Positions 22,491-34,640 of a stretch of DNA of 64,000 bases are shown here, piece after piece; the stretch's first letter is position 1, and each line of letters opens with the position of its first letter. The stretch lies in contig NC_062232.1 in NCBI RefSeq assembly GCF_902686445.1, forward strand, positions 19,946,897-20,010,896. The letters are read 5' to 3'. The notes beneath the pieces were generated by a model that saw nothing but the letters and a program-made list of their open reading frames with translations, made no database searches and was not told the origin of the DNA. A program made the translations under genes and the position numbers. Source of the DNA: Sciurus carolinensis. Its lineage: Eukaryota > Chordata > Mammalia > Rodentia > Sciuridae.

Positions 22491-23270
22491 ACTGCAGAAT
22501 TGTTTTCCATAGTTATACTGTTCTACAATCTTATCAACAGTGACCCAAATGTCCAGTTATTACATAAACTTGCCAATGCTTGGCATGGTCAGAATTATTT
22601 TTTTAATTTGTTCTTTTTAGATATACATGACAGTAGAGTGTATTTTGACATATATACACATGGAGTATAACTTATTCTAATTAGAATTGTCAGAATTATT
22701 AATTTAAAAAATCTAATATGTTTGTATTTATAGTTATTATTATGATTTTAATTTTTATTTCACTAATGACTCGATAAATATCCACACATCTTTGTCATCT
22801 ATTTAGCTTCTTTGCATAAATTCCTCTCATTCTTTTGTCCACTTTATTTCCACTGAGTTATTTTCTTACAATGTTTTCAATGTGTGTACATGTATGGATA
22901 TATTGTTATACATATAACATGGATCAAAATCCTTTATTAAAATTATGTCTTCTATTTTTCTTCTCTTAACACTTTAATTGGATGAGATTGAATTTTTTTT
23001 CCTTTTATGAATTATGCTTATGGTGTTATATCTAAAAAAATTCTGCTAATTCCATACTAATTCCAGACCATAAACATTTCTCCTGTTTTCTTTTTAAGTT
23101 TATAATTGTGGATGTACACTTACATCTAAGCTCTATTTTGAATTAATTATTATATGTGGTCCTATGTGTGGGTGAAAGTTCTTATTCTCTTTTTTTCTAG
23201 CAATGGATATCATCCAATTGTTCAAGTATTATTACTGAAAATTACCTGACCATATATACTCTCAAAACAT
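22490..23270 (-). mobile_element. old L1 ORF2 fragment, antisense
   Basis: On the minus strand this gives ORF2 C-terminal sequence (complement of 'ttgttttccatagttatac' near 22501, 'cttatcaacagtgacc' near 22531) running back toward the RT at about 23260. It is interrupted by a short L1 tail at 22600-22688. Together with the preceding sense fragment it forms a tail-to-tail inverted pair. Confidence 0.75.
22600..22688 (-). mobile_element. 89-bp L1 tail insertion with 12-bp duplication
   Basis: The minus strand reads 'tactccatgtgtatatatg', 'gtcaaaatacactctac', 'tgtcatgtatatct' and 'aaaaagaacaaatt', then A-rich sequence: the older L1 3' end of this genome. 'gtcagaattatt' is repeated exactly at 22588-22599 and 22689-22700. 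Confidence 0.88.
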
Positions 23271-23985
23271 TATTTTTCTAAATGATTATGAAAGTTTTAA
23301 TCAAAATAGTAACAAAAGTGAGCAAAAAAGAACCTTGATTAAAAACTGTAATTATTAAAAACAAAGCTTAAAACAGGAAATTATTGAAATTTATTCTTAC
23401 AAAAGCAAAGTAGAAACAGAATAAATTGAACTATGAGATTACAAGGAGTATGATATCTAATTTTGAAATTTTATCATTGTGCTTAGGAATCTAGATATAT
23501 GGGGAGAATATTTTGATGGATCTCACAATTTTCAATGAAAAAATTATATTCCATCCTGAAAAGGAAATAAATTAAGATATTATGTGGTATTTATATACAA
23601 TCAAATATTCAAAAAGCATCACAAAATAGAAGCAACTAATTTGAGTAGTTTTGGCTTGGTAATATATTTGCCAAAAAGTTACTAAGTATTGATGCAAAAA
23701 TAAAATATTTTATTTATTTACACCTTTATAAATAAAACAATGCATCTGAGAATATCTATTTCACAGAATTTGCTTGATTTTATCAGGCACCTAAGTACCT
23801 GCACAGGGATATTATTTCCAACTAAAATTATTAGCATCTGCATAAAACAAGAATTTAAAATTATCAGCTTAAAAATTATCATCAAATGCAATATCAAGGA
23901 AATTGCAAATTTTTGAAAAATATATTTTATTGAAAAATGCTAATGACACATTGTTAGAAACATATTTAAAAATTGACAAAAGGAT
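23271..23985. other. AT-rich unique DNA, nothing recognised
   Basis: No open frame or named repeat. Very old repeat debris may be present. Confidence 0.5.
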
Positions 23986-23989
23986 TGGA

Positions 23990-26900
23990 AGTAAGATGAT
24001 CCAGCAATTGTTTCCCCAAGAGCACAGCTATTCATGCACCGATCTACCTTCTACCTTCATAAGAACTAAGGAAGTCAGGAAAGAGACCACTGAGTCTGAT
24101 TTTAGCATAAAAATAAAAGATGTATTGAAGAAGGCAGAAAAGGAAAAGAGTTGCCCACATCATCCTTCCCTGTAACTCTGAGAAGTACAGCATGGGGAAG
24201 AACACTTGCCACTGGGGGGAGAGAAAAGGAATTAAGTACATACTTAAACTTAAAAACCAGCGCTCTGCCTGCTATGGTGAAACCCAATGCTAGGCAGAGC
24301 CCCAAGGTGCACACCCTCAGAACATCACTTGCAGACAAAGTCTCTGGAACTAGCTTAGTTTGGTGCTGGGCCTTCTGCAGTGAGACCCAGCACAGTCCAA
24401 TTCTCAGAACAGTGCTCATGGATGGTACCTCTAGACCTACCTCAGCATGAAGGAGAAATTCGCATCCCAATGGAATGAACTCATATTTCAGCCTGCATCT
24501 CTGTCAGACAGTGCATAGGCATACCTGAGACTGTGTAGGTTCCTGCATCTGTATGACTCACATGCAAACTTACTAACATCATCAGTCTGGGTGACCAAGC
24601 AACTGCCTCTACCACCTTTCCTTCAATGTTGGGCAGCACAGCAAGGAGCCAGATTCCTCCTATAGGAAGGTGGTGCAGGAAAGTGAGAAGAAGATTGTTT
24701 TGGAACTTAGTGCCAGGCTGGTGAGCCCTAACACTGGAAAGAACCTAAGAATCTTTGTCCCTACCAGTGCCCACTGACAGTCTCTGGACCTTCCCTAGCA
24801 CTAGTGAGAGACCCACATCCCCATGTAATTATATTTTATTATGACCAGCATCAACTGTTGATGTTTACAGCAGTCTTGGGCCATAAACCTCAGTTACAGG
24901 AAGCCTATAGCAGCATGATCCTTAATCTTGATTCTGTGCTTTATGGTTTTAATGAACTGTGTGCTCAAGATGGACTCAGCATTGTGGTACTGGTGGTCAT
25001 GGAACTGGTCATTTCATTCCAACCCCAATCTCAGGAAGACAAAATAAAGAGAGTAATTGTATTCTGAGAAGAAGGAAAGGAAGATAGGGGCCAAGTTGTA
25101 AAGATGAACTACCCTTTATAGGCACCCCTTGTGTTCATTTTTAACAACACACCAAGTGTGGATTTGGGACAAATCTGGACTTAGGGTGCCTTCTAATGCT
25201 GAAAACAGTAATAATACACCAACAGAGGACTCACAGAAAACCTGGACACAGGTTAATATCTAGCACTGAAATAGTGGAAGTGTCCATAGACACAGAAAAT
25301 AAGAAGACTGGTTAGAATTTTGGATGGAACAGGAACAAATCCAGAAACTTGGAAAAAATACTTAAACCTTCACTGCACAGATGATATTGCATGCCAAGAA
25401 TCAAAAACTTTCAGGGAGCCATGATGTCGACTAATGGAAAAAAAAATGTTACTAGAAACTGACAGTATAGAAATTGGCATCTGTGAATTCCTGTATTAAG
25501 TACTCAAAATAGTTGTCTAAATGAAAAACTAGCTTCAAGACACAAGGACAAAAAAATTTAACAGAGCAACTGAACAGAGAGATTGAAGCAACAACAAAAA
25601 TTCAATCAGAAATCCCTGAGTTGGAAAGTATCCTAAATAAAATTAAAAACACAATAGAAGGCATAAATAGCAGAAGACAGCAAAGAGAGGAAAGAATTAG
25701 TGAGATTCATGGCAGGATATTATAAAATACACAGATGATAAAAAATAAACAAGAATGAAGAAAGTATATAGAGACTTTGTAACAGCATTAGAAGAGCAAA
25801 CATTAAAGTTATATGGGTTCAAGAGGGCCTTGATAATGGCAAAGGAGTAGAACCTGTATTAAAGGAAAATAAAAAAAACTTCCCAAATCTTTAAAAAGAT
25901 ATCACTACCCAGTTATAGGAAGATTAAATGTCACTAGTCAGAATCAACTCAACCAATTCTCTCAGAAGACATAATCAAGCTCTCAAAATTCCAAGATAGA
26001 GAGTTTGCAGCAAGAGAAAAGTGAAAACAAGTAAGGATGTACCAATTCACTTGACAACTGACTTCTCAGTAAAAACCTCACAGGTTAGGAGGGAATGAGA
26101 TTTCTCAGCACTGAAGGAAGAAAAATAAAGTTCATCTGAGAGAACAGTATATTCCAAAAAAGCTATTTTTAGATATGAATAAGATGTAAAAACATTCATA
26201 GAGAAACAAAAGGTGAGTGAATTTATTACCACAAGATAAATGCTAAAGAGAGTTTTTCAAACTGAGATAAGAAGGTATAAAAGTTGCTGGTAAGAGTGCA
26301 TATACAGATGGATTGAGATTGGTATGATATTTTAAATGGTTCTGTATGCTTAAACTATTGACATGTTTAGTATGAAGAATAAGATGTCATTAAATAACAG
26401 CACTTATATGTAATATCTAAAATAGTATATCAAAAATTCAAAATGTGGAGAGGACTGGAATACAAGTGGAGATATTTTATTAGTACATTTTAACTTTTTT
26501 CTTTTTTTTACTACTCCAATCTCCATAGTCAATCTTTATGTTTCTGTTACATCAAAATGGCTTATTATAATCAAATATGCTTTTATAAGCCTTATGATAA
26601 TCACAAAGCAAAAATCTATGATAGACATACCAAAAAATAAATAAAAAAGAATAAAAACACACCACTAGAGAAAATCACCTCCACACAAAGGAGTATTATA
26701 AGAGAGGTGGAAACAGAAAGTAATGACAATAAAGCTAGAAAAAATAACAACATGGCAATAGTAACACTTTACTTTTCAATAATTAGCATAAATGTAAATG
26801 GATTAAATTATACAATTAAAAGACACAGATTGACTAGGTAAAAAAGTCCCAATTATATTCCATTCATAAGAAATTCACATTACCCCTAAGGATATGCACA

Positions 26901-28910
26901 GAGTAAAAGCAGAGGTACAGAAAGAGATAATCCATGCAAATGAAATACAGGAGTATCCACACTTAGATAAATTAGATTTTGACTCAAAAGCAGTAAAAAG
27001 AGACAAGGAAGGTCTATATAATCATAGAAGAGTTAATCCAAGCAAGAAGAAATAACAGTTCTAAATACATATTCTCCAAATATTGGAACACCCAAATATA
27101 AAATCCAGATATCATTAAACCTAAAGAGAGAGACAGAGATTCAAATACTGTATTAGTTAAGAATTTTAACACCCCGCTTTCAGTAGTGGATAGATCATGC
27201 ATACAGAAAATCAACAGAGGATCAGAGTTACATTGCATCCTAGACTTAATGGACGTAAAAGATATATACAGAACGTTCTATTCAATAGCTGAAGAATACA
27301 CATTTTTCTCACCAGCACATAGAACATTTTCCCAGATACATCATATGATGTGTCACAAAAAAGTCTCAAAAAAATTTTTAAACACCGAATTCATAATGAA
27401 TATTTTTTTCTGACCACATGCAATAAAACTAGGAATTAATAACAAGAAAGACATTGGAAACTACACAAAAAATTTAACTTAAACAAGTTACTTTTGAACA
27501 ACCAATGAATCAAGGAAGAAATCAACAGGCAATTCAAATAAATCCTTGAAAAAAGTAAAACTATAAACACAATATACTAAAACCTATGAGATATAGCAAT
27601 TGCAGAACTGAGAGGGAATTTGGTAGCCAGCACTGGCCACCTCAGCAAAGGAGAAAGAGCTCAAAAAACCTATCACTTTTTTCAAGGAACTAGAAAAATA
27701 AGAACAAATAAATCCAATGTTAGGAAGGAAATGAACTAAAGACTGAAATTTAAGATCAGAAACTATGAAAATATTAGAAGTAAACAGGGGAAATGCTCAG
27801 GACACTAGAAACAGCAAAGATAATTGGGAAAATACCCCATGAACACAGGAAACAAAAGCAAAAATAGGCAAATGGGATTATATGAAACACAAAGGCTTAT
27901 GCACAGAGATAACAATCAATGTAATGAAGGGATATTTGGAAACCATGCAATTGACAAAGGGTTAATATCTAGAATATATAAGGAACTCAAACCAATAAGT
28001 AGCAAGAAAAAAATCCCATTTGAAAACAGGTGAAAGTCATTCATAAATATTTCTCAAAAGGAGACATACAAATACCTGACAGGTATATGAAAAAATGTTC
28101 TGCATCACTCATCAAAAACTGCAGTGAGATATCACCCTATCCCATTTAGATTATGATTATGATCAGAGAGACAATTTTTTTAAATGTCATTGAGGATGTG
28201 AAAACAGGGAAATTGTTAAACAGTTTTGATGTAAATTTAAATTAGTGTAGCCATCATTGGAAACAGTATGGAGAGTCCTCAATCAAATAAAGTATAACTA
28301 CCATATGATCCAGTAATCCTACTAATACCAGGTAATTTACAAAGGCAATGATACCGTATTTTGAAGAGTTATCTTCAATCCCATATTATTGAAACACTAT
28401 TAACAACAGCTAAGAAATGGAATCAAACTAACTATCCATCAAGAGATGAATGGATAAAGAAAATCTAGTATATAAACACATTGTAATACTATTCAACCAT
28501 AAAAAGAATGGAATCTAATCATTGGTGGCAATATAGATAGAACCGGAGATAATTGTGTGCAATAAGCCAGGCACAGAAAGAGCAGTACCACATGATCTCA
28601 TTAGTATGTGGAATCTCAAAAAGTTCATCTCATAGAAGTAGAAAATATGGTGGGAGTTACCTGAGGCTAAGGGAGAAGGAGGATTGGGTAGAATTTGCTT
28701 AATGGTTACTATGGTATAGTTAGGAAAATTAGGTTCATGTGTTGTATTCTACAGTAGAGTGACTATAGATAATGATACTATAATGCATATATTTTTAAAA
28801 GGTGGAAGAAATGATTTTGAATGTTTTCACTATAAAATGATAAGTATTTGAAAATTTAGATGTGTTCACTGCTTTGAACTTTATATAACATATACATTTA
28901 GAAAAACATC
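23990..28910 (+). mobile_element. ancient L1 copy B, near full length but internally deleted
   Basis: The 5' UTR at about 23990-25500 matches the style of copy A. ORF1 remnants lie at 25560-26250 (coiled-coil text 'gaaatccctgagttggaaag', then 'cagcattagaagagcaaac' before the RNA-binding part). The spacer and ORF2 start at about 26780 ('aattagcataaatgtaaatgg'). Endonuclease remnants include VKDIYRTFYSIAEEYTFFSP at 27255-27314. Near 27740-27770 the sequence jumps from the end of the endonuclease region to 'atattagaagtaaacagggg', which belongs to the C-terminal third, so the RT core is missing. The C-terminus and 3' UTR run to about 28910. No usable frame survives. Confidence 0.85.
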
Positions 28911-29077
28911 ATTATAACCTAATAATATGTCTAATTTTATGTGTCAGTGAAAATGTTTTTAAACATTTAAAATTGGTGAAATTGTGTTAATATGAAACAA
29001 GAATAATCATTACCCCTACTTTATAAGGCTCATAATATGAATAAAATGGTTGTTTTAATGTGTGCAGATGATTTTTT

Positions 29078-29091
29078 AAGAAGTAATTTTG
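29078..29091. repeat. target-site duplication of twin-primed L1
   Basis: 'aagaagtaattttg' here and, identical, at 29238-29251. Confidence 0.95.
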
Positions 29092-29237
29092 TTATTTTTT
29101 CCCTTCCCCCCCAACCCTCCCACCCCTCTTTTCCCTCTATACAGTCCTTCCTTCTTCCATTCTTGATTACACAAATGGTATGCCTTTACTCCATATACAG
29201 AGAAAAAACATGTATCCCATTTGTTTACAATAAAAAA
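29092..29237. mobile_element. 146-bp L1 insertion with 5' inversion (twin priming)
   Basis: 29092-29163 is the reverse complement of the young L1 3' UTR G-rich part (14634-14709). 29164-29237 is the forward end of the same 3' UTR ('gattacacaaatggtatgcc' to 'ttacaataaaa'). A perfect 14-bp duplication flanks both halves together, so this is one event: an L1 cDNA primed twice and joined head to head. A 69-codon open frame across it is accidental. Confidence 0.93.
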
Positions 29238-29251
29238 AAGAAGTAATTTTG

Positions 29252-30046
29252 GAAAATGATTTTCAAGTAAACTCCAGTTTAGTTTGATTTAAATAAATGA
29301 ATCAAGAATTTTAATTTATTTTTTCATCTGTTTTTAAAATGAAAATTTCCCCATTAAAACAAAAAATTATATTGTCACACTACCCACAAATCACTATATC
29401 TATCTCTAGGTAATATGTGCTCCTTTATTAGTCTGATCACTATCACTTTATAATATATTTTAATTTAACACTTCAAGGATAAGGTAAATCAAATGTATAA
29501 TTTACATATGAAATAGTAAAAGAAGACAAGAAAATAATTTATATTAATAAATTAAATCTATAGTTACTATACAAGTAGACCTGTGATTGCACACGATATT
29601 TTAAGTTCCTTATTTTGCTATGTACTTTATCCTGGGACTCCAGACAAACTTTCAACTGGTCACATTTCACTACAGAGATAACTCAAAACTTCATGTACAA
29701 AAGATCTTAGTCTAATGATCTCATCTGTATTGATGTATTCTGTTAAATTTTAGGACTATATAAAATAATGAAAAATAACACATTTTGTCCTTCCTTCATC
29801 AAGTAGATTACTCTCTGAGTATTGGTGAAGAACTCAGTCCAAGCTCTAGAGCTAATTCTGCCCCTATCCCTGAATGTAGAGATAGCCCTATTTGGAATTT
29901 TCTTACATAAGGATCTCAATAATCCCTTGGCACTATCAATTTCCAACTTCCTCCAAATCACCAAATGTTTGTACCAATGTCGTTTCCAGTTTTGGTCATG
30001 ATTAAGACCTCCTGTACTATGGAAGTTAAGAACAATTTCAGTTCTT
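29252..30046. other. AT-rich unique DNA, no gene seen
   Basis: A 73-codon minus-strand frame at 29743-29964 has no family features. No repeat named. Confidence 0.5.
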
Positions 30047-30063
30047 TAAAATAAATTGACATG

Positions 30064-30268
30064 ACCCTGGCACAGTAGCACACACCTGTAATCCAAGTGG
30101 CTTGGGAGACTGAGGCAGGAGGATCACAAGTTCAAAACGAGCCTCAGCAACAGCAAGGTCCTAGGCAACTCAGTGAGACCCTGTCTCTGAATAAAATACA
30201 AAATAGGGCTGGGGATGTGGCTCAGTGGTCAAGTGTCCCTGAGTTCAATCCCTGGTTCCCCTCCCAAA
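30064..30268 (+). repeat. B1-dID composite SINE with near-exact duplication
   Basis: B1-like half ('cacacctgtaatccaagtgg', 'gactgaggcaggaggatcac'), then 'cctgtctctgaataaaat', then the ID half ('gggctggggatgtggctcag', 'gagttcaatccctggt'). 'aaataaattgacatgac' before it and 'aaataaattgatatgac' after it differ at one base. A 62-codon frame inside is not a gene. Confidence 0.9.
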
Positions 30269-30602
30269 AAAATAAATTGATATGACAAACACTTTCTTAT
30301 TTCTTACTTTCTGAATTTTGAAAAAGGTATATTCAATTTTAAGTCAGATCAATGCATATTATAAATTATTTTTCTATTCATTATTTAAATAATGCAAAGT
30401 ATTTGTCTAAATTCAATATCCTTTATGATTAAAACTATCAAAAAATCATGTATAGAAGTAAAGCGCCTCAACATTATAAAGGCCACACATCACAATCTTC
30501 AAAATACTACGTCTAAGTCCAGGACTAAGACAAGGATGCCCATTCTTCACTTCTATTCATCATAGAACTGAAGTACCAAACAGAACAATTAATCGAGAAA
30601 AG

Positions 30603-30652
30603 AAATGAGTTATTTAAATTGAATTATTAAAAAATGAGTTATTTAAATTGAA
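30603..30652 (+). repeat. 29-bp local duplication in old L1
   Basis: 'aaatgagttatttaaattga' occurs at 30603 and again at 30632. A small tandem duplication in dead L1 sequence. Confidence 0.85.
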
Positions 30653-30685
30653 AAGGAAATAAAATTGTCCCTCTCTGCAGAAACA

Positions 30686-31240
30686 TGATCATGAAGCCAG
30701 AATTGAGAATAGGCAGTTATTGTAGAGTAGGGAATCAGATCAAATCAAGAAAATGGAGGCCATCTGCATCTGGAAAGTTGGAGACTACCCCTGGGAGAAT
30801 GAATGGAATGTAAAAGACCTCCAGAACCCATGGATATCAAATTTACCTTTGATATCATCCTTTTCAAAAGGCTGCAGGCAGAGTTGTTAATTAATGCCTA
30901 CTGGGTCCCTACCTGCCTAAAACACCCCATTTGGCCCTTCCCTCCTGCCCATCTGCTTCTCACCTTTTTGCCATCTTACCTGCATCTCCAGGGCCTAGTC
31001 ACATAGGTAGGAAGGAAAGAGATAAGGAACAGGAGAAAAAAACCTATAAAAGGGGCAAGATTTGCATATCCAAGGAATTCCACCTTTGGGTCCCCTTCTT
31101 CCACCTGAGAGGAAGTCTGTTCTACTTTTTTTAATAAACCTTACTTTCTACTCTACGCTTGCTTTGACGTGTTTCTCTGGCGTTGTACTTCAACATCTGA
31201 GAAAGTAGGACTCATCAAGGTGACAGATGGTATCAGTCAC
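30686..31240 (+). mobile_element. probable solo LTR of an endogenous retrovirus, inserted in L1
   Basis: L1 ORF2 is interrupted exactly here and resumes by about 31245. The insert has an LTR-like layout. A TATA-like 'cctataaaaggggc' lies near 31044 and a polyadenylation signal 'aataaa' near 31132. A T-rich, GT-containing U5-like end follows ('ctttgacgtgtttctctgg', 31161). No viral gene lies beside it. The terminal TG/CA and target duplication could not be fixed, so the ends are approximate and the ERV class is open. Confidence 0.6.
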
Positions 31241-32446
31241 ATGTATACAAATCACACACATATACACTAAGCCCTATCAAAAAATTGTAAGAATGTAATT
31301 CAAAGTTCAGAACACAACAGTCAACATTAAAATCAATGCATTAGTATAAACTAATAATGAACTATCTGAAAAAGAAATTTAAAAATGATCCATGTCAACA
31401 GCATTAAAGAGAATAAAATACTTAGGAAAAATTTAACCAAGTAGGTGAAGAATCTCTACACCAAAAAATTAGAAGATATTGATGAAAGTTATCCCACATT
31501 CATGGAATGAAAGAACTGATACTGTTAAAATGTCCATACTATCCAAGTCAACCTACAGATCCAAAGCAATTTATGTCAAAATTCCAATGTTATTTTTCAC
31601 AGAAACAACAACAACAAATTGTCCTAAAATTCATGTGGAATTACAAAAGTTTCTGAATAGCCAAAACAATCTTGAGCAAGCAGAACAAAACATCATCTTC
31701 TTGATTTCAAATTATATAACAGCTATATTAATCAAAAGAGTATGGTATTGACATTACAAAGATAAACCAATACATGTATGGTCAATTAATCTTTGAGAAT
31801 GGCTGGAAGGAAATACAGTTGGGAAAGGAAATTCTATTCAATAATTAGGGATGAAAAAACAGAATACCCACATACAAATGAATGATATTTGACCTTTTTC
31901 TCATTCCATATACAAAAACTAACCTAAAATGGATAGAAAACAAGTATGAGGTCTGAAACCATAAATCTTATAGAAGAAAACAGGGGAAAAGTTCATTGAA
32001 TTTTGGCCTCGATGATTGACCTTGGCAATGATTTTGATACATCATCAAAAGCACAAGCAACAAAAGAAAAAGTAAGTGAGTGGGATTACATCAAACTAAG
32101 AAACTCTGAATAGCAAATCTAAGTCAACAAAATGAAAGGGAACCATGGAATGGGAGAAAATACTGCAAATCATATATCTGATAAAGGGGTTAACATCCAA
32201 ACTGTATAAAGAAATCACAGTCCAATAGCAAAAAAATCCCAAATAACCTAATTAAGAAATGTGCAACAAATCTTACCAGATCTTTTCCCAAAGAAGACAT
32301 TTTTTGAATACACCTGAAACATTTGTGTGTATCTGTGTTTGAAATTAATTTATGTTTCACAATACTTTACTCCTTGATTTTGGCTTACATGAGTTCCCAA
32401 AGAAAATCTTAAATCGCCTATATTTAACTCATCGAAAGGCTGCATT

Positions 32447-32800
32447 TGGTGGCACACACCTGCAATCCCAGAGACTTGGGAGGCTGAGGTAGGAGGAGCA
32501 ATTTCAAAGTCAGTCTGAGCATCTTAGCAAGGCCCTGAGGAACTCAGTAAGACCCTGTCTCAAAAAAACAAAACAAAACAAAATCAAAATAGTGCTGGGG
32601 CTTTAGCTCAGTGACAGAGCACTTGCCTAGGATGTGTGAGGCATTGGTTCAATCCTCAGTCCCACATAAAATAAACAAATAAAATACAGATATTCTGTCC
32701 ATCTACAAGTACAAACACATTTAAAAAAATAAAATGAAGCAATGGAGATGTGGCTCAGTGGTTGAGTGCCTCTGATTCAATCCCTAGTAACAACAACGAC
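32447..32800 (+). repeat. B1-dID SINE followed by a second ID-like unit
   Basis: B1 half at 32447-32560 ('cacacctgcaatcccagag'), an A-rich linker with (caaaa) repeats, and an ID half at 32590-32660 ('gctttagctcagtgacag'). After an A-rich gap comes another ID-like unit at 32735-32790 ('gagatgtggctcagtggttg', 'gattcaatccctagt'), ending in (aac)n. This is either two insertions side by side or a three-part composite. Confidence 0.75.
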
Positions 32801-33159
32801 ACCAAAATAAACTCAGAAAACAAAACAACAACAACACCAAAAAAAAAACAAACAACCTCCACACACACATTAAAAAATATCTGTGACCAAGAGAATTACA
32901 TCTTAAAGTTCTAACCTTGTAAGATATGGGTTTTGTGAATGAAAACTCATCACACTGTAATGGCTTTAGCAAATAACAAAAAGTTATTATTCCTAATTCA
33001 AATTGAATTTGGGAATCATTTTACAAAAACTTTCCTTTTTCAAAGTAATTTTGTTGCACATATTTCAGGTGTAAAACAGGATTTTATAAGATACACATGG
33101 ATGCTAAAATAGTATTGTAGTAGAGAAAGCATTTTTAAAAATTAAGTATACAGAGATAG

Positions 33160-33310
33160 AGGATAATGGTTACTAGTAGGTAGTAGGGGAGATGAGGAAA
33201 ATTTGGTCAAAGAATAAAAAATAGCAGACAGGTTAGATAAACAAATCTTACACATCTAGTATACAGAATGAGGACTGTAGTTAATACTTTTAAAATTGAA
33301 CCTATTAAAA
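33160..33310 (+). mobile_element. old L1 3' UTR fragment
   Basis: 'ataatggttactagtagg', 'aggggagatgaggaaa' and 'actgtagttaatac' follow L1 3' UTR order as in 19015-19180. Short and decayed. Confidence 0.6.
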
Positions 33311-33735
33311 GTAACAAATCCATCACTGTCTAGCAGCCTCCTTATCTACACATGAAAAGCATCATTCAAAGCTTGAGGCTATGTTTAAATCAGTATGTTT
33401 CATGGAATAATCACACATATTGAACTGAAGACCATTCAATGCTTTAAATTCCTATCAGATGATTTTAGTCTGAAAACAGATTATGAACTAGTTAGGTGTG
33501 GCTTAGCAATATGTGATTTTAGTCAAACAGTTTATTATTATGGAACAAGTTTTCATCTTTATTTAGATATTTATTGGTTTACTTTTTCTATCACTTTTTG
33601 CTCTGTGTGTTAATAGTCTGTTTAAACTTCTGTTAGTGAATATTTTATATTAAAACTGAGGTATTCAAGTAAGTTTTCCTGGGAATAATTATTAAGATAG
33701 TATAAGTAAAGTGTACTCATCTGAACATCTTCTCC
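33311..33735. other. AT-rich unique DNA, no gene seen
   Basis: A 72-codon frame at 33395-33613 has no recognisable family features. No repeat named. Confidence 0.45.
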
Positions 33736-33739
33736 ATGG

Positions 33740-34640
33740 GTTGCACCATCATCTGGTTTCAGTTTGGCTCAGTCAAGTGAGGGTACTGGAAGATAGGAAC
33801 ACCCATGGTTAGGAAAGTAGGAGAATGAGAATAGATTTTTTTCCCCTGTTCCTTCCTTACAAATCTGCTTCAATTGGTTGTAATCCACACGCCCCCAGAC
33901 TTATTTGCTCTTGTCAGTTGCCCCTTTCCACACCTCTCTCTAAAGAGCTGGAAATTTCTTCTTACTCTCATCCCTTTAGGCATAGGGGTAGTGACATTAT
34001 ACTTCATAGTTTTGTGCTTTCCCTACACATGTCCACACCTTGATAAATAGTCCTTTGCCGCTGTGTCCTGCACAACTAGGGATCAGATAACTGCACAGAG
34101 GTGTGAGGCAGCTGAGAAATTAAAAGTGTAAATTAATAAGAAATAAAAGACAAAAGACACAGAAAAATAGTTTCACAGTGAGGGCCTGGTGGGCGGATGG
34201 GACCTGATGGGTCTGATCCCTAACAAAGAGTGAGGCTCCATATGTTTTATTTATAGGGGAAAACATCAAAGGGATTTATTGTGAGGAAGGGTTATTCAGG
34301 GTAAACAAGAAGTGAGGGAAGTTGGCCTGATTGGAGCCTTATCTTGCAGAATAATTCTTCTTCCTCCAGGCAGCTGGCACCTCAATGCTACTTGGGCGCA
34401 CTGGTATCTCTTTCTACCTCAGGGGAGTTGCGTCTGAACCAATAAATTCTGCGGTATCAGCTCAGTGAGATGATAACCTGGAGTTCTCCAAGGGGCACAC
34501 CTCTGCTTAGAGATGGCTCAGACAAGTCCACAACTGATTTGCAGTTCCCAACAGTTCTTCCATTAAGTATTCCTCAAATGTAACTATTTTGATATTCTAT
34601 CTTTTTCAGACTTGATATATCTACTATCCTAGTTATTGAA
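33740..34640 (+). repeat. ancient mammalian LTR/MER-type repeat split by a solo LTR
   Basis: 'ccctttaggcataggggtag' (33970) and 'cacaccttgataaatagtcc' (34034) resemble an old mammalian interspersed repeat that ends '...taaatagtcccttcattaaa'. After the inserted LTR the same text resumes ('cttccattaagtattcctca', 34557). Family name not certain. The 72-codon frame at 33825-34043 is accidental. Confidence 0.5.
34056..34553 (-). mobile_element. solo ERVK-like LTR with 6-bp duplication
   Basis: A 498-bp insert that begins TG and ends CA on either strand. Six bases 'gtcctt' precede it (34050-34055) and 'gttctt' follow it (34554-34559), one mismatch. Six-base duplications are usual for class II (ERVK) elements. 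Read on the minus strand, it holds a TATA-like box and a possible polyadenylation signal in 'cccctataaataaaac', and then the U5-like text 'ctgtgtcttttgtctttt'. No internal viral genes remain, so it is a product of LTR-LTR recombination. Confidence 0.8.

Larger units (their letters stand above)
30490..32290 (+). mobile_element. old L1 ORF2 fragment, split by an LTR
   Basis: 'aggactaagacaaggatgccc' (30520) is the RT segment before FADD, and 'attgtccctctctgcag' (30664) stops just before it. After the LTR, 'actaataatgaactatctg' (31349) continues ORF2. A 90-codon piece at 31479-31751 reads as the region after the RT (VKMSILSKSTYRSKAIYVKI). It ends near 32290, before the Cys/His motif. Confidence 0.8.

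Noticed and set aside
30931..31134. Short open frames as a retroviral gene remnant
   Set aside because: They lie within the LTR-like insert, and no gag, pol or env motif is visible.
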